DNA from: Cinnamomum chago
Lineage: Eukaryota; Streptophyta; Magnoliopsida; Laurales; Lauraceae
NCBI GenBank assembly: GCA_038049695.1
Contig: CP142459.1
Coordinates: forward strand, 63,480,001-63,544,000
Reading direction: 5' to 3'
DNA: 64,000 nt
Shown here: one piece after another, positions 49,701-57,061 of the stretch
Layout: each line of letters begins with the position of its first letter
Numbering within the stretch: position 1 is the stretch's first letter
Position numbers and translations under genes: made by a program
The notes under the pieces: model-generated
The model's input: only the letters and a program-made list of their open reading frames with translations
Database searches by the model: none
Told to the model about the DNA's origin: nothing

Positions 49701-51304
49701 GCCTATGAAACTCATGAATCGAGATCTTTTGCACAAGTGGCTCTGGAGGATTGGAGGAGATCCAGATTGCATGTGGGGTAAAGTTCTAGTGGCTGTATAA
49801 GGTGTGGGATGGAGAGGTTGGGATATCCAATATCTACGGTTATTCAGGTCTATTGGAGGGGAACAGTTTTTGTGCCACAAGTTTTCGCAAGCTACATTGT
49901 GTATGGGGATGGATTTGGAGATGGAATCTTTTTCTGGTTCAATACTTGGTTTGACAATCCTTCCTTGGCTGTGCAGCTCCAGATTTTATTCAATTACGCT
50001 AGGGATTGTCAGGCTAAAGTCTGCAAGTTTATGGACTGACTAGAGAATAAGGTGCTTTGGGGCCTGATCTTCAGGAAGAATCTGCTTGAGGCTGAAGAGA
50101 GACAACTTTTCTCCCTCGTCATTAGCCAGGTATACCTTCTGGAAATGGGTTAGGATGGAGGTGTTGGACTGCTTCAAAGATGGTACATTGTCAGTGTCTT
50201 ATCTCTTTTTTTTCCCCCAATTATCTATCAAGTGTTTCTGCTTCTAGAAGCCCGCTGCATTATTTGTGGAAGTCTTAAGGTTCCACCAAGGGCTATCGCA
50301 TTTGGCTGATTGGCGCTTCGTGCAGGCATCCTCACAAGTCATTTGGAGGTCAGTCCTCTTCTGGTTTGAATGTAATTGGGTGTCTTCTCGGACTCTTTTA
50401 GTTCACTTGAAGGAGTGGAAGAAGGCGGTTTGAATTTGGATCCTCATGAGTAGAGTTATGTGGACAGTCTCTTTAGGGGATCCTGGCAGTTATTTGGGCT
50501 AATATTTGGAAAGCAAGGAACCGATGATGTTTTGACAACAAATCTTTAGTGGAGGATATTTCTGATATGGTGAGAGGTTCTTTATTGTTTCATGGGTTTC
50601 CATCCTCCCTTTGTTTCGAGGTCTCCCCTTAGACCTCATTCAGCTGAAGTGGAGAGTAAGTGGCACGCATGCATCAGCTAGCTGATAAGGATTTCTCCCG
50701 TGCTTGTTTTTATTTTCCTGTTTTTCTTTCCTGCTGTTTTAGGTGGTTTAAGTCCTGCCCTGTATGCTGTGGGGCCTTTTCCTGTTTTGCTTTGATGCAT
50801 GTCAGTTCATCCATCTTTTACTGTTGAGCATTTAAATTAACTCAAGTTATGATTCGGAAAAAAATGGATAAATATAAAATGGTCTTTGATAAGTTTGGCT
50901 CCACAATGCAGGTTCGGAGATTCTCATTCCAGAAAATGACAGGCACTGAAATCTGTTTTAAGGGCTTCTGACCCCCAAAATTCCTTTAACAGTTTATTAC
51001 TTTTATTCTTGTGTGTGTGTGTGTCCTTTTTCTTCGCTTTGTGGATCATTAGTAGTATGATATATGTTACTTTTTGTAACATTGTGGATATGGATGCCAT
51101 TTGCAGGAAAAGGCAGAGGCAGCAGCAAAAGAAGCTGATGCAGCAAAGGCTGCATGGTCATGCAGGGTCTGTCTGAGCGCTGAGGTTGACATCACAATAG
51201 TTCCTTGTGGCCATGTCCTGTGTCGTAGATGCTCGTCTGCTGTTTCCCGGTGTCCCTTCTGCAGGCTCCAAGTGTCGAAAACATTGAAAATCTTCCGGCC
51301 ATAA
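3326..51304 (+). CDS. Sacsin-like giant protein with C-terminal RING finger (5' partial)
   Basis: I join eleven exons: 3326-9321, 20629-22136, 22355-22618, 26588-26805, 29961-30232, 35231-38252, 38453-38585, 38878-39398, 43744-44658, 44779-44958 and 51107-51304. All borders are GT..AG, all phases match, and the result is 4408 codons plus TAA with no internal stop. By recall the Arabidopsis homologue AT5G23110 is about 4700 residues, so roughly 300 N-terminal residues are upstream of the window. Numbering from the Val codon at 3326: a conserved GRAFCFLPLP block recurs at about 7 and 1421. A GHKL/Hsp90-type ATP site lies at 1055-1063 (ELVQNADDA) and 1127-1134 (GRFGLGFN). A degenerate third module starts near 2470. 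A C3HC4 RING occupies about 4362-4395. Animal sacsin is a chaperone-like protein ending in J and HEPN domains. The plant form instead carries a RING, so a ubiquitin E3-type role is plausible but is my inference. The cellular location in plants is unknown to me. Confidence 0.95.
11558..11562. repeat. Target-site duplication GAGGG (left copy)
   Basis: The five bases GAGGG before the left LTR are repeated at 16864-16868 directly after the right LTR, which proves insertion of the copia element as one unit. Confidence 0.9.
11563..11859 (+). repeat. Copia 5' LTR (297 bp)
   Basis: It begins TGTTAAACAGGCCC and ends AATTTGTCA. It contains a TATATATT box near 11766, a likely promoter for the element. 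It matches the right LTR except for five substitutions and three extra bases in an AAG run. Confidence 0.95.
11860..11871 (+). other. Copia primer-binding site
   Basis: TGGTATCAGAGC lies directly after the left LTR. This is the usual plant copia site complementary to the 3' end of initiator methionine tRNA. Confidence 0.9.
12489..16514 (+). pseudogene. Copia gag-pol polyprotein interrupted by two stop codons
   Basis: One frame runs from ATG 12489 to TAG 16514 and is broken only by TAA at 13902-13904 and TGA at 15243-15245. In order: a UBN2-type gag; two CCHC zinc knuckles at about 13167-13208 and 13220-13261; an aspartic protease motif DSGA near 13485; a GAG-pre-integrase motif (LWHNRLGHP) just before the first stop; an integrase core with SDSGGEY near 14265; reverse transcriptase with YVDD at 15606-15617, after the second stop; and RNase H with SDADWAGC near 16098. 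An in-frame TGA at 12480 sets the earliest start, so gag may lack a few N-terminal residues. Both stops are single-codon lesions with no frameshift, as expected for a young copy decaying after insertion. Confidence 0.93.
16555..16569 (+). other. Copia polypurine tract
   Basis: A purine run ending GAGGGGGGG lies immediately before the right LTR and would prime plus-strand DNA synthesis. Confidence 0.85.
16570..16863 (+). repeat. Copia 3' LTR (294 bp)
   Basis: It starts TGTTAAACAGGCCC and ends AATTTGTCA, followed by the GAGGG target duplication at 16864-16868. As it lies in sense with the host gene, its polyadenylation signals could act on sacsin pre-mRNA. Confidence 0.95.
17425..19872. mobile_element. 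Solo LTR, 2448 bp, with ATTTG target duplication
   Basis: The block begins TGTCACGACCC and ends GGATATTACA, the TG..CA pattern of an LTR. It is flanked by identical ATTTG at 17420-17424 and 19873-19877. No second copy of its ends, no primer-binding site, no purine tract and no coding frame are visible, so it fits a solo LTR left by unequal recombination. Its length and the ACGACCC/TATTACA ends suggest a Ty3/gypsy family, but that is inference. It contains a 29-bp tandem pair at 19285-19342 and several degenerate phrases around GTGGGTCCC at 18440-18810. Confidence 0.8.
20311..20346. repeat. (AAT)12 microsatellite
   Basis: Uninterrupted AAT triplets lie in the large sacsin intron, about 280 bp before exon B; probably polymorphic. 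Confidence 0.95.
20629..22136 (+). CDS. Sacsin-like exon B
   Basis: It starts with the G that completes Trp, then LYDPRVPGLQ, and ends CAT AAT CTT G before donor GTAAAC. It encodes the end of sacsin repeat 2 and the first part of repeat 3. Near residues 2470-2480 the sequence ELADCCKAKK stands where the ATP-binding ELVQNADDAGAS box sits in repeat 2, so the catalytic Asn and Asp are missing. An ATG at 20633 might be mistaken for a start, but the frame is internal. Confidence 0.93.
22137..22354 (+). other. Sacsin-like intron (218 bp)
   Basis: Donor GTAAAC and acceptor TTTCAG fuse CTT G to GT GAA TTC. AT-rich; I see nothing else in it. Confidence 0.9.
22355..22618 (+). CDS. Sacsin-like exon C
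   Basis: Two bases, 87 codons and one base fit both neighbours. It encodes the degenerate ATPase-like module of repeat 3: LNYGLGLLSC occupies the place of GRFGLGFN in repeat 2, with the nucleotide-binding glycine pattern altered, and YFYMFDPRG matches the conserved strand that follows in active units. Confidence 0.92.
23951..24128. repeat. 89-bp tandem duplication
   Basis: A unit containing ATTCAGTCCACCATATTTTC starts at 23961 and recurs 89 bases later at 24050. The copies differ at only a few positions. Confidence 0.9.
24687..25317 (+). mobile_element. Complete TRIM (miniature LTR retrotransposon), 631 bp
   Basis: Two LTRs (24687-24976, 290 bp; 25021-25317, 297 bp) flank only 44 bp of interior. 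That interior has a Met-tRNA-type primer site TGGTATCAAAGC at 24980-24991 and a purine tract GGTGGGGGAG at 25011-25020. The target duplication CTAAT is perfect at 24682-24686 and 25318-25322. The LTRs end GTTACA; the left begins TGTGAGA and the right AGTGAGA. By eye they are roughly 85-90% alike, so the insertion is old. There is no coding capacity; it must have been mobilised by another element's enzymes. No 5S rRNA-like block is seen, so it is not Cassandra. Confidence 0.9.
25770..26000 (-). mobile_element. L1-type LINE 3' end (truncated, antisense)
   Basis: Read on the minus strand, the sequence ends an RNase H-like domain (motif MVDGLAKEGVS near 25920), then a T-rich 3' tail with GTGAAATAAAGTT and a terminal A run (T run at 25771-25780 on the plus strand). 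This is a typical 5'-truncated plant L1. Confidence 0.6.
26588..26805 (+). CDS. Sacsin-like exon D
   Basis: Two bases complete a Gly, then 72 codons (TNLVERFVDQFHPML ... FLKSVLQ) end in phase 0 at donor GTAAGG. It continues the degenerate repeat-3 module; the FVDQFHPM block parallels FPDQFAPF of repeat 2. Confidence 0.92.
27430..28641 (-). pseudogene. Degenerate copia pol fragment (RT and RNase H)
   Basis: On the minus strand, 28641-28396 gives an RT end with the motif YIDDIVIT (the copia YVDD box). Further along, 28013-27690 gives RNase H with TDTDWAGFKTDRQST. Continuing to about 27430 is the degenerate C-terminal part of pol. Frames are broken repeatedly, no LTRs were found, and it is much older than the copia at 11563. 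Confidence 0.8.
28990..29515 (-). pseudogene. RTE-like LINE reverse transcriptase fragment
   Basis: The minus strand encodes pieces typical of the plant RTE-type RT: GKVTGPDGIPIEAWKYLGEIG-like sequence near 29380-29320, followed by LTRLFNKIFKTKKMP and NYRGIKLLNHTMKLW toward 29140. Frames shift between the pieces, so it is non-functional. Confidence 0.8.
29961..30232 (+). CDS. Sacsin-like exon E
   Basis: Ninety codons plus AG, starting GTA ACA CTA after TTTCAG and ending before donor GTATGC. It encodes VTLSTWEEGS ... WLVVLSLGSGQTRNMALDR, the conserved strand-rich end of the repeat-3 ATPase-like module. Confidence 0.92.
30296..30331. repeat. (ATTT)n-(ATT)n compound microsatellite
   Basis: TTTATTTATTTATTTA runs into ATTATTATTATT in the intron directly after exon E. 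Confidence 0.9.
31300..32100 (-). pseudogene. L1 LINE reverse transcriptase fragment
   Basis: Minus-strand translation around 31680-31450 gives, with frame breaks, an L1 RT signature: a GGDEAPGWDGF-like box, then FIVMVPKKK and an ENLRPMS-like box. Sequence up to about 32100 fits the region before the RT core. No intact frame survives. Confidence 0.6.
32150..33300 (-). pseudogene. L1 LINE C-terminal part (zf-RVT, RNase H) and 3' tail
   Basis: On the minus strand a zinc-binding RVT-type region (HLFLH-like, near 33090) is followed by RNase H motifs: KLKFNINGATRGKP near 32710, VEGNSSNAISWA near 32510, and NEMADSLAKK near 32395. A 3' tail runs to a poly-T (poly-A on the minus strand) at about 32153. 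Multiple stops are present. Confidence 0.65.
33290..33620 (-). mobile_element. Second L1 3' end, 5'-truncated
   Basis: The minus strand gives SANVEADKLAKEV-like RNase H end near 33550, then a 3' tail to about 33290. It contains a short direct repeat (GTATTAATTGCTCAAAAAGAC twice near 33308 and 33343). It sits next to the L1 end at 32150-33300, suggesting nested or stacked insertions. Confidence 0.55.
35231..38252 (+). CDS. Sacsin-like exon F
   Basis: One base plus 1007 codons. It opens RYLAYNLTPVAGVAAHISRN after TTTCCAG and ends AAG CAT TTG CAG before donor GTAGTA. It carries the bulk of sacsin repeat 3, including RPFYARLVDLPVWQLY near 35762 and a variable Ser-rich linker at about 36100-36400. 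An LFKPRDLLDP motif near 37660 corresponds to the LYDPR blocks of repeats 1 and 2. ATGs near 35100-35190 belong to the intron and are not starts. Confidence 0.94.
38253..38452 (+). other. Sacsin-like intron (200 bp)
   Basis: Donor GTAGTA, acceptor CTTCAG. Joins HLQ to VVGRNGGE. No other content seen. Confidence 0.9.
38453..38585 (+). CDS. Sacsin-like exon G
   Basis: Forty-four codons plus one base: VVGRNGGESTLAHWPTSSG ... SWESVSAS, then G. The donor is GTGGTT, a weak site. The family conserves TLAHWPTSSGM strongly, which fixes this small exon. Confidence 0.92.
38586..38877 (+). other. Sacsin-like intron (292 bp)
   Basis: Donor GTGGTT, acceptor TTGGCAG. The G before and the AT after make Asp. 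No other content seen. Confidence 0.88.
38878..39398 (+). CDS. Sacsin-like exon H
   Basis: Two bases plus 173 codons: KSDLQKVAFVPVANGTRLVT ... GIKKLSDVVVE, ending in phase 0 at donor GTAAAT. It belongs to the region after repeat 3 that is typical of the plant protein. A start at 38814 in the same frame is within the intron. Confidence 0.93.
41671..42072. repeat. Near-perfect 202-bp tandem duplication
   Basis: A unit starting TTGGAAAGTTGTAAACAAAAC at 41671 recurs at 41873 with no difference that I can see for about 200 bases. The lack of divergence marks it as very recent, or as an assembly artefact. Confidence 0.93.
43690..43742 (+). repeat. (CT)n-(TG)n microsatellite forming the polypyrimidine tract of exon I
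   Basis: About 16 CT units, then TTTGTTTGTGTGTGTGTTGTAG, reach straight to the AG used as the 3' splice site. The repeat therefore supplies the pyrimidine tract, and its length may change splicing efficiency. Confidence 0.85.
43744..44658 (+). CDS. Sacsin-like exon I
   Basis: Three hundred and five codons from GAG CTG GAT (ELDHEKQLQ) to TCT CAG before donor GTTTGA. An internal Met at 43804 is not the start. It contains FVQSVHTRFLLLPKSLDI, the proline-rich LVAEPPSYVSVFD and VQFHPLRPFYRGEIVAW, blocks conserved in plant sacsin-like proteins. Past the donor, TGA follows at once, so retention of the next intron would truncate the protein before the RING. Confidence 0.93.
44659..44778 (+). other. 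Sacsin-like intron (120 bp)
   Basis: A non-optimal donor GTTTGA and acceptor ATTCAG. AT-rich; nothing else seen. Confidence 0.88.
44779..44958 (+). CDS. Sacsin-like exon J
   Basis: Sixty codons: QSAKDLQYGRVSAEELVQAV ... LLLEQ. The part from NMDSEKQTLLQ onward is Leu/Gln/Glu-rich and probably forms a coiled coil that continues into the Ala/Glu-rich start of exon K. Donor GTTTGT is weak and matches the weak donor of exon I. Confidence 0.92.
45598..45920 (+). repeat. MITE-like repeat with GGATGACAAC ends
   Basis: The left edge TAGGGATGACAACGGGTAGG is mirrored at the right edge, where the minus strand reads ATACGGATGACAGTGGGTCAGG. The inverted ends and about 320-bp length suggest a non-autonomous DNA transposon-like repeat. 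The left edge resembles those at 17311 and 492 (minus). Confidence 0.45.
46540..47400 (+). pseudogene. Possible L1 ORF1 relic
   Basis: Plus-strand translation with stops gives a stretch resembling the DUF4283-type part of plant L1 ORF1: VKVLGIPVSQWWLL near 46674, then VTKCGKAVGHS near 46717. A hydrophilic Ser/Lys-rich stretch follows. The similarity is weak; its position before ORF2 on the same strand is the main support. Confidence 0.35.
47830..48170 (-). mobile_element. MITE-like element, copy 1 (TAGCGG-rich)
   Basis: The minus strand begins GGTTCAAAATAGCGGCCGC and ends CTGCTATTTTGATC, so the termini are inverted repeats of about 14 bases with a core TCAAAATAGC. Many CGTAGCGG words lie inside. 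Copy 2 at 58712-59034, in the opposite orientation, matches along the whole length with moderate divergence. No target duplication is clear. Confidence 0.7.
48370..50660 (+). pseudogene. L1 LINE ORF2 relic (reverse transcriptase)
   Basis: Plus-strand pieces in shifting frames follow the order of plant L1 ORF2: KAAIFDLSNHKAPGLDGFT near 48530, PVSLISSIYKIMAKVLAGRL near 48740, AYDRVDWRFLKSML-like near 48940, and RQGNPLSPFLF-like near 49100. A C-terminal WKARN-type block lies near 50505. Frameshifts and stops are frequent. The MITE-like copy 1 lies just upstream. Confidence 0.75.
51107..51304 (+). CDS. Sacsin-like exon K: C-terminal C3HC4 RING
   Basis: Sixty-five codons plus TAA at 51302-51304. 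After an Ala/Glu/Lys-rich helix (EKAEAAAKEADAAKAAW) comes Cys19-X2-Cys22-X11-Cys34-X-His36-X2-Cys39-X2-Cys42-X6-Cys49-X2-Cys52 (exon numbering), a complete C3HC4 RING of the type found in IAP- and MGRN-like E3 ligases. The protein ends KIFRP. All eight zinc ligands are present. Confidence 0.96.
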   Translation, partial: EKAEAAAKEADAAKAAWSCRVCLSAEVDITIVPCGHVLCRRCSSAVSRCPFCRLQVSKTLKIFRP

Positions 51305-51690
51305 ACGTCTGAAGAACAATGCCACGCAGGGGATTTTAGGCAAGTGTTGGATGTGACACTCCTGCCAGGAGAGTGCCTTTTAGTGGCTTTTCAAGGAAGT
51401 TCCTTCGAGATGATGATTGGAAGAAGACGACATTCCAGTGGAAAGCCTTGATTGAATTCAATTGGAAATTCTCTATTCTTTGCACCTTGATAAGGATACA
51501 ATTGAAATTTGTTAATACGTGGGAGAACAACAAAAGGGAAGTCATCCCAGGCACCAAATTAAAACGCCATCATTTGTAATACAGACCTTTGTCATCATTG
51601 ATTAACCTGCTGAGTACTGGAAAAAAACTGTACATGTAAATGTAATTATTGCATAAATTCTTGTAAATATTTAGAAGTGACGGGAATGGG
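51305..51690 (+). other. Probable 3' UTR of the sacsin-like gene
   Basis: No coding frame is evident after the stop. TGTAAATGTAATTATTGCATAA at 51635-51656 and TTGTAAATAT at 51661 look like plant far- and near-upstream polyadenylation elements. The cleavage site is a guess. Confidence 0.4.
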
Positions 51691-54600
51691 AGGCCCACTC
51701 TGTATTTTGGCTGGTTTCTTAACATGCTCATTATCTGTCAACATGGGGGAGGAGACTGAAATTGTGGTTAGCCAAAATTTCAATGTACAAAGCGAAAACG
51801 ATGCCACTCGCATGTTACAAGGCTACGATGATGATGAAATAGTTTCCCTATGATGAAAATATGGTTGGTTAAATTCTCTATGTATAAAAAAAAAGAAAAA
51901 AAAGAAGCCCCTTAATTGATGGGACAAAGTCATGTTGATAATAACATAGCTAGTTCCATTTGGTGATCTAGACGGATGGATCTCTAGGAAATGTCTATAA
52001 CTAATCTGAAGCTTTGTAGCTGGGCAGTTTACCCAATTGTACATGTCCTGGTGAAAAATCTATCCTGTCATACTTTGTGCAATGAGAGGATTCTGTCCAT
52101 TGCTGATTCTTTGTTTTCATTGCAGAGAGAATCCTGCATTTCTCTTTCGTAGGAAATTGAGATCTCTAATGGTGAAAAATCAATTTCTTTTTTACTTCTT
52201 TTACATGGAAAATTGTGGTTTTAGACAGTAGAAAAGTGGGCCGTGCAGAGTCCTTTATAACTTGGCTTGTTAGGGACATTATGTAGTATGTGAGGGTGTG
52301 GGAATGAATTTGACTCCGTTTGCCAACGACTCAATTCATATCAATGATTTCGATAAATTAAGGTGCTCATCTGCACGGTTACTGTAGATGGATATTGTAA
52401 GGAAAGGAGTATCTCACTTTACTGAACAGAGACTGGCAGCCAATACTGTCCTTTGCCACGGATCCAAGTCTTGCTGCCATTTTTTGTTGTTCTCAGCAGA
52501 ATGCCAACACACAGGCATTTAAAATTCATCAGTGGAAAAACTACGAAGCTAATGTACTGAATGACTGTGAATTGCAGAGTCATTCAGCATGAGCGGATGT
52601 CTATGGTCAATTTTTAAAACATGGCACAGCAAAATGTGGCTAATGTTCACTTGGTTTTATCTGCCATATTTCTTGCAAGAAAACAACGTTCCACTTTGTT
52701 AAAAAGTCAAAAGGGTTGGTGGGTTTCTACATTCTTTCGAAGTTGAGTGGGAAGCCTCCCTCCCACATTTTCAAGGAGGAAGATGATGTAGCTGATTAAG
52801 CTAGTCTTGGACCCTTGAATATGTCAAAAACCATTGAAAACGCTTTCTAGCTTCTAATTATTTTGAGACTTGGTTATAGTATGGGGTCTCTCAAGCATGG
52901 CCTGTACATGTGCAACTATAGGTTTTACTTGGTTTATGTTCTTTTGGGTTTTGTAAGGTAATAAATTCTATTTGGGCAGAAGTCTCTCGAGAGCATGTGT
53001 AAAAAAGTTATTTCTCATGAGAAGGGGTGCACCAATTAATAGGGGCGGACCTAAGTACATTCTTTAACATTAGTCGTCCGGTTGAACTTGGATCCACTTT
53101 CAAAACCCAATGGAAATTCTGGGTCTACTTCCAAAATTCACGTAAAAATTCTGCGACCGAACAAAAAACCCATGTGAAAATTCTTATTTTACATCTGAAA
53201 TCCAACCACCTGTTTGGACCCGTCCCCTTCAAATGAAAATGGTCCTGCCTCACGACGAAAAATGAATCTCCAGTGGAGTGCCCGAAAAATCTAATGCCCC
53301 ACAAAAGCAACCTGTTCCAAGGGCACATCAAACAGGAAGGGTAAAACAGCTCAAAGAATATTCCCTAAAAAAGATAGGGGAGATTCACAGTCGTATGAAT
53401 TCCACATTTACAAATGTCACGTGATGTTTTCCATGCTGAATGGGAGAACGTGATAAGTTCTGCTTTATATAAGAAAATAATGAATCAACAGTGTGAGGAA
53501 ACTAAAACCGCGTTTGCAAAAAGACAAGGGATGCATGAGCATAATGTCACCGACTCCCCCAATCATCACAACCCTTTATATGAAAATGTGAAAAATGTGA
53601 AAAACCAAGGAGTGGAATCCCTAGAGTTGAAAATGTGAAAAATCCTATATACGAAAATAGATAACTTTTGTCCTTTAATTGTAACTTAGTTGATTAGGAA
53701 CACGAGAGTTGAGCATAAATGCGGGTCTTTTGGCATCGTTCTTATATTATTTTTAATTTTGTGCGTAGATTAGGTTGTATTGAGATCAGATTGTACGAGA
53801 CTATACTATGTAGAACTTGTTTGACAATATTATATTAAATTACTCTACTGAGAATATACTGTGCGGAGCTTGTTTGGTAACAATATAAAAGTTTTGCTCG
53901 AAGGAGCGGACATAAGGCTTATAATGTGGGACATACCTTTTATTTTTTGTGACACTCTATTATTATCGAACATGGGACCCACATGTAGAAATTACGTGAT
54001 ACTCACCGTTAAAAATTAAAACATGAAACCCATATTCATAGGATTTACGATGTGAGCCCATCTTTATAGGAATTATAATGTGGGGTGACCTTTTTATGAA
54101 TGTAAATATGGGACCAGCTTTTAGAGATTGCAACATGATATCGCCTTTATAAATTAGAATATGGGGCCCACACCCATAAGATTTATAATGTGGGTTTAGC
54201 TTTTGTGATTGAGAGCATATGACCCACATTTATGAATTACAAAGTGAAGCCACATTTTTTGTGATTGTACACATGACTCATCTTTAGAAATTACAATGTG
54301 GTGCATATCTTTAGAAATTTAAATATGAGGGCAGTACATTCATAGTATTTACAATGCTGGCCTGCCTTTATAGGAATTATAATGTGGGGCTATCTTTTGT
54401 TTGTTAATTATGCACACGGGACCCACCTTTAAACATTTACAATGTGGTATCCACCTTTAGAAATCCAAACAGGGGGGCCACATTCATAGGATTTACAATG
54501 TGGCTCTACCTTTTGTGATTGTGACCATATGACCCACTTTTATGAATTATAAAGTGGGGTCACCTTTTCTATGATTGTGGACTGCGGCCCACCTTTAGAA

Positions 54601-56690
54601 ATTTTCACATGATGCCCACTTTTATAAATTAGAAGATAGAGCACACATTCATAAGATTTACAATGTGGTCTCACCATCATAGAATTATAATATGGGCTCA
54701 CCTTTTTTTATTGTGACCATGTGACCCACTTTAAGAATTATGAAGTGGGGTCACCTTCTTGGAGATTGTGAACATGGGCCTACCTTTTAGGATAAATGGG
54801 AGGATTTCGAGTGTTATTCTTTAAAAGGCAAGAGATAAGTAAGAAACAACTGTGCGACCAAATTGTGAGATCAAAATCCAGAATAGTGATTTATACGTAC
54901 ATGTTTGCTATAACCTTATCTTATGAGAACATGGAAACACGACAGGATCTATGAGAAACTTTTCTAATTGAGATAAGAAATCCATGTTAGGCCTCTCCCA
55001 TCATACTTGCATTTCCACAAAAGAGGAAACCCAAAGTTTCTTCTTCTACAACGTTGCACAAACAAGTCCTCAATGTAAGGATTTTTTTTTTAATTTTTTA
55101 TCAACTGTCAAAATTTGAGGACTCCTTGCCAATAAGCTATCCGCGATTCTATATGTTTTCGTTCTCCTTTTGAGTGAGAGATTATTCAAGGGCATTTGCA
55201 GCGCTTCAAATTTTACACGGCCAAAGAAATACATTTGTTAGAATTCCTGAGGATTCAATTTCATTAAACCCGCCAGCCCCCAAGAGGTTAAGGAAAGTGT
55301 AATCCTCTATGGCTCTGCCGTAATTGCATTTCCATGTTTGGACCCTATCATCATTCGTTCCAAATGTCAAAGATACTCATTCAATCTCCAGCGTAGAATC
55401 CAAGGTGTCGGTGGGATTGAGTGGTCATTTTACAAATCCAAGTCCAGCTGGAACTTGCAGCTGCTAGGGTGTATTGTATGGGACCTGGGGAACTTTTGGG
55501 AAGAAAAAGGAGATTCCTGAGCAGATGGTCTAACAAACGGAACACATACCATACAAGTTCCTGCCAAGTCCAATGATAAGAACTGTCCATATCTTGGCAT
55601 AATCAAACCTGGGTCACCAGCAAAATCACAAATCAAGTGCTTAAAAGTAGGGGTTTTAAGCATGGTTTCTTAAAAGTCCTGATGCTCAGGAAATTTTCAT
55701 GGTTGCTGGAGCTTCTGGTTCCAAGCGTTCTACCTCTTCCATTTTGGTGTCCAGGGATTTTTCCTGCATATAAATTTGTAAAGTTTTAGATAGATTCAAT
55801 TAGTATTTTGAAAATTTTTTGTCTTGTTTTTGTGGGGTATGCCCCTCTGGGAGGTTCTAATAACCATATTAGGTTTTAGACATTCTCTTCTATAAATTAA
55901 TTATTTGAGAAAATGAAGAACTTACTTACTCTTTAAAAAATAAAAAATAAAAATAAATAAATAGGGGTTTTATGGGCCAGGCTAAAGTATATCCATGCCC
56001 ATGTTCAGCCCAAGCCCAATACTAGCCGTGAATGTTAGGTCAAAGCCCGCCATTAGTACGGTTCGATCCAGGCTTTTTAGCAATTGTTTATATAAATTAT
56101 CATGAAATTACAAGCACCGTAATACTACTTTTACCCATTGCATGCCGCGCTAGGCTTCACGCTCTGTTGTATGACTTAAATTATTACTTTCATTCATTTT
56201 TCATCAAAGGAGAGATTATTAGATGATTATTTATAAATATTCACCTTAATTAATTAATTTATTTTTTTATCATTTTTAAGGATTCATTTCTGACAAATCA
56301 TTATCATTTTGATCCTTTGGCTGTCTTTGGCAATATTCATACTGAGTGTAGCTAAACTCCATATTGCCCCAAATTTTTTTTTTTATAAGAACTCAATCAT
56401 GCCATGGATCAAGGCAAAATTAGGCTAATGCTATCTGAATTTTCAAACCATGACGCAAATGGTCAAATAAGTGGTTACAGATGAGGCCCATCCTTTGGGC
56501 ATTTCGAATCAGGCAATGTACGGTCCACATTTATTTAATGGTATCTTTGCAAGGCAGGCATCCAAACCGTCCACTTCTTGATCTACGGTCAGGATCATCT
56601 AGTCCACTAACATAGTACAAGTACAGTATTATTCGATAAACCAACGTAACCACACCATGCAATGAAATTAAGAGAGAGAAAAAAGCATGA
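51691..56690. other. Intergenic region, no gene seen
   Basis: About 5 kb between the RING exon and the LysM promoter. Apart from the minisatellite at 53930-54800 I find no coding exon, RNA gene or clear transposon. A GGGCCAGGCTAAAGTA word near 55974 may be a scrap of the GGCCC-type repeat. Short open frames here (for example 53414-53638) show no family resemblance. Confidence 0.6.
53930..54800. repeat. Degenerate minisatellite, units about 30-40 bp
   Basis: Variants of 'acaatgtgggNccaccttttataNgaattat' repeat about twenty times, with alternating T-rich and GTGGG/CCCAC words. A longer phrase (GACCATATGACCCAC, then TATGAATTA, AAGTGGGGTCACCTT) recurs near 54210, 54526 and 54717, so there is a higher-order pattern. 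Divergence between units is high, which makes it old. Confidence 0.8.
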
Positions 56691-56697
56691 AGATCTT

Positions 56698-56745
56698 GAC
56701 ACGTGTCACACAGTTTATTTATTAACCCCGTCCCCGTCTATAAAA
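56698..56745 (+). promoter_or_regulatory. LysM-gene core promoter: G-box and TATA box
   Basis: A perfect 10-base palindrome GACACGTGTC (56698-56707) contains the bZIP/bHLH G-box CACGTG (56700-56705). The TATA box TATAAAA at 56739-56745 follows 34 bp later and lies about 450 bp before the start codon. Transcription would begin near 56770. Confidence 0.65.
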
Positions 56746-56811
56746 ATCGAACCTTGGGCCTTGTAAAGTGGTTGCTCAGAGAACAGGCCAAAGTTCTTTC
56801 TTTTCCTTCTC

Positions 56812-56835
56812 TCGGTGTCGGTGTCGGTGTCGGTT
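56812..56835 (+). repeat. (TCGGTG)n short tandem repeat in the leader
   Basis: TCGGTG occurs three times and then once partly, inside the predicted 5' leader of the LysM gene. Confidence 0.8.
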
Positions 56836-57061
56836 TCTCCGTTACTGATAAAAAAATCCCTTCAGAAAACGGAGTCGGATCGAATTCCTTTCAGCAATCG
56901 AAGTCTCGTTCTTGAATCTTCCCCGATCTAGCGATTCCCCGCCAGATTATCTCCAAAACGGTACAATCTCCACCGATTTCGAAGAAGATTTCGCTTTCCG
57001 CAAGCGGTTTTTTGTATTTTCGTGGATCTTCGTCGAATCTACTACGGGCGCTCCCAGATCT

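Larger units (their letters stand above)
44959..51106 (+). other. Last sacsin-like intron (6.1 kb)
   Basis: Donor GTTTGT, acceptor TTTGCAG. It holds a TAGGGATGACAAC-edged repeat (45598-45920), possible L1 ORF1 and clear L1 ORF2 relics (46540-50660) and a MITE-like element (47830-48170). A (GT)n tract lies near 51012-51024. In 45921-46539 and 50661-51000 I see nothing recognisable. Confidence 0.88.

Noticed and set aside
50912-50940. Possible small extra exon between J and K after AATGCAG
   Set aside because: Exon J joins exon K directly in frame and matches the uninterrupted coiled-coil-to-RING order of the family, so no exon is needed here.
53414-53638. 74-residue open frame with Asn/Glu-rich sequence in the intergenic region
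   Set aside because: No family resemblance, no promoter or splice context; likely chance.
53930-54800. CRISPR-like array
   Set aside because: Units are degenerate and contiguous with no fixed repeat and unique spacers, and the DNA is plant nuclear; it is a minisatellite.
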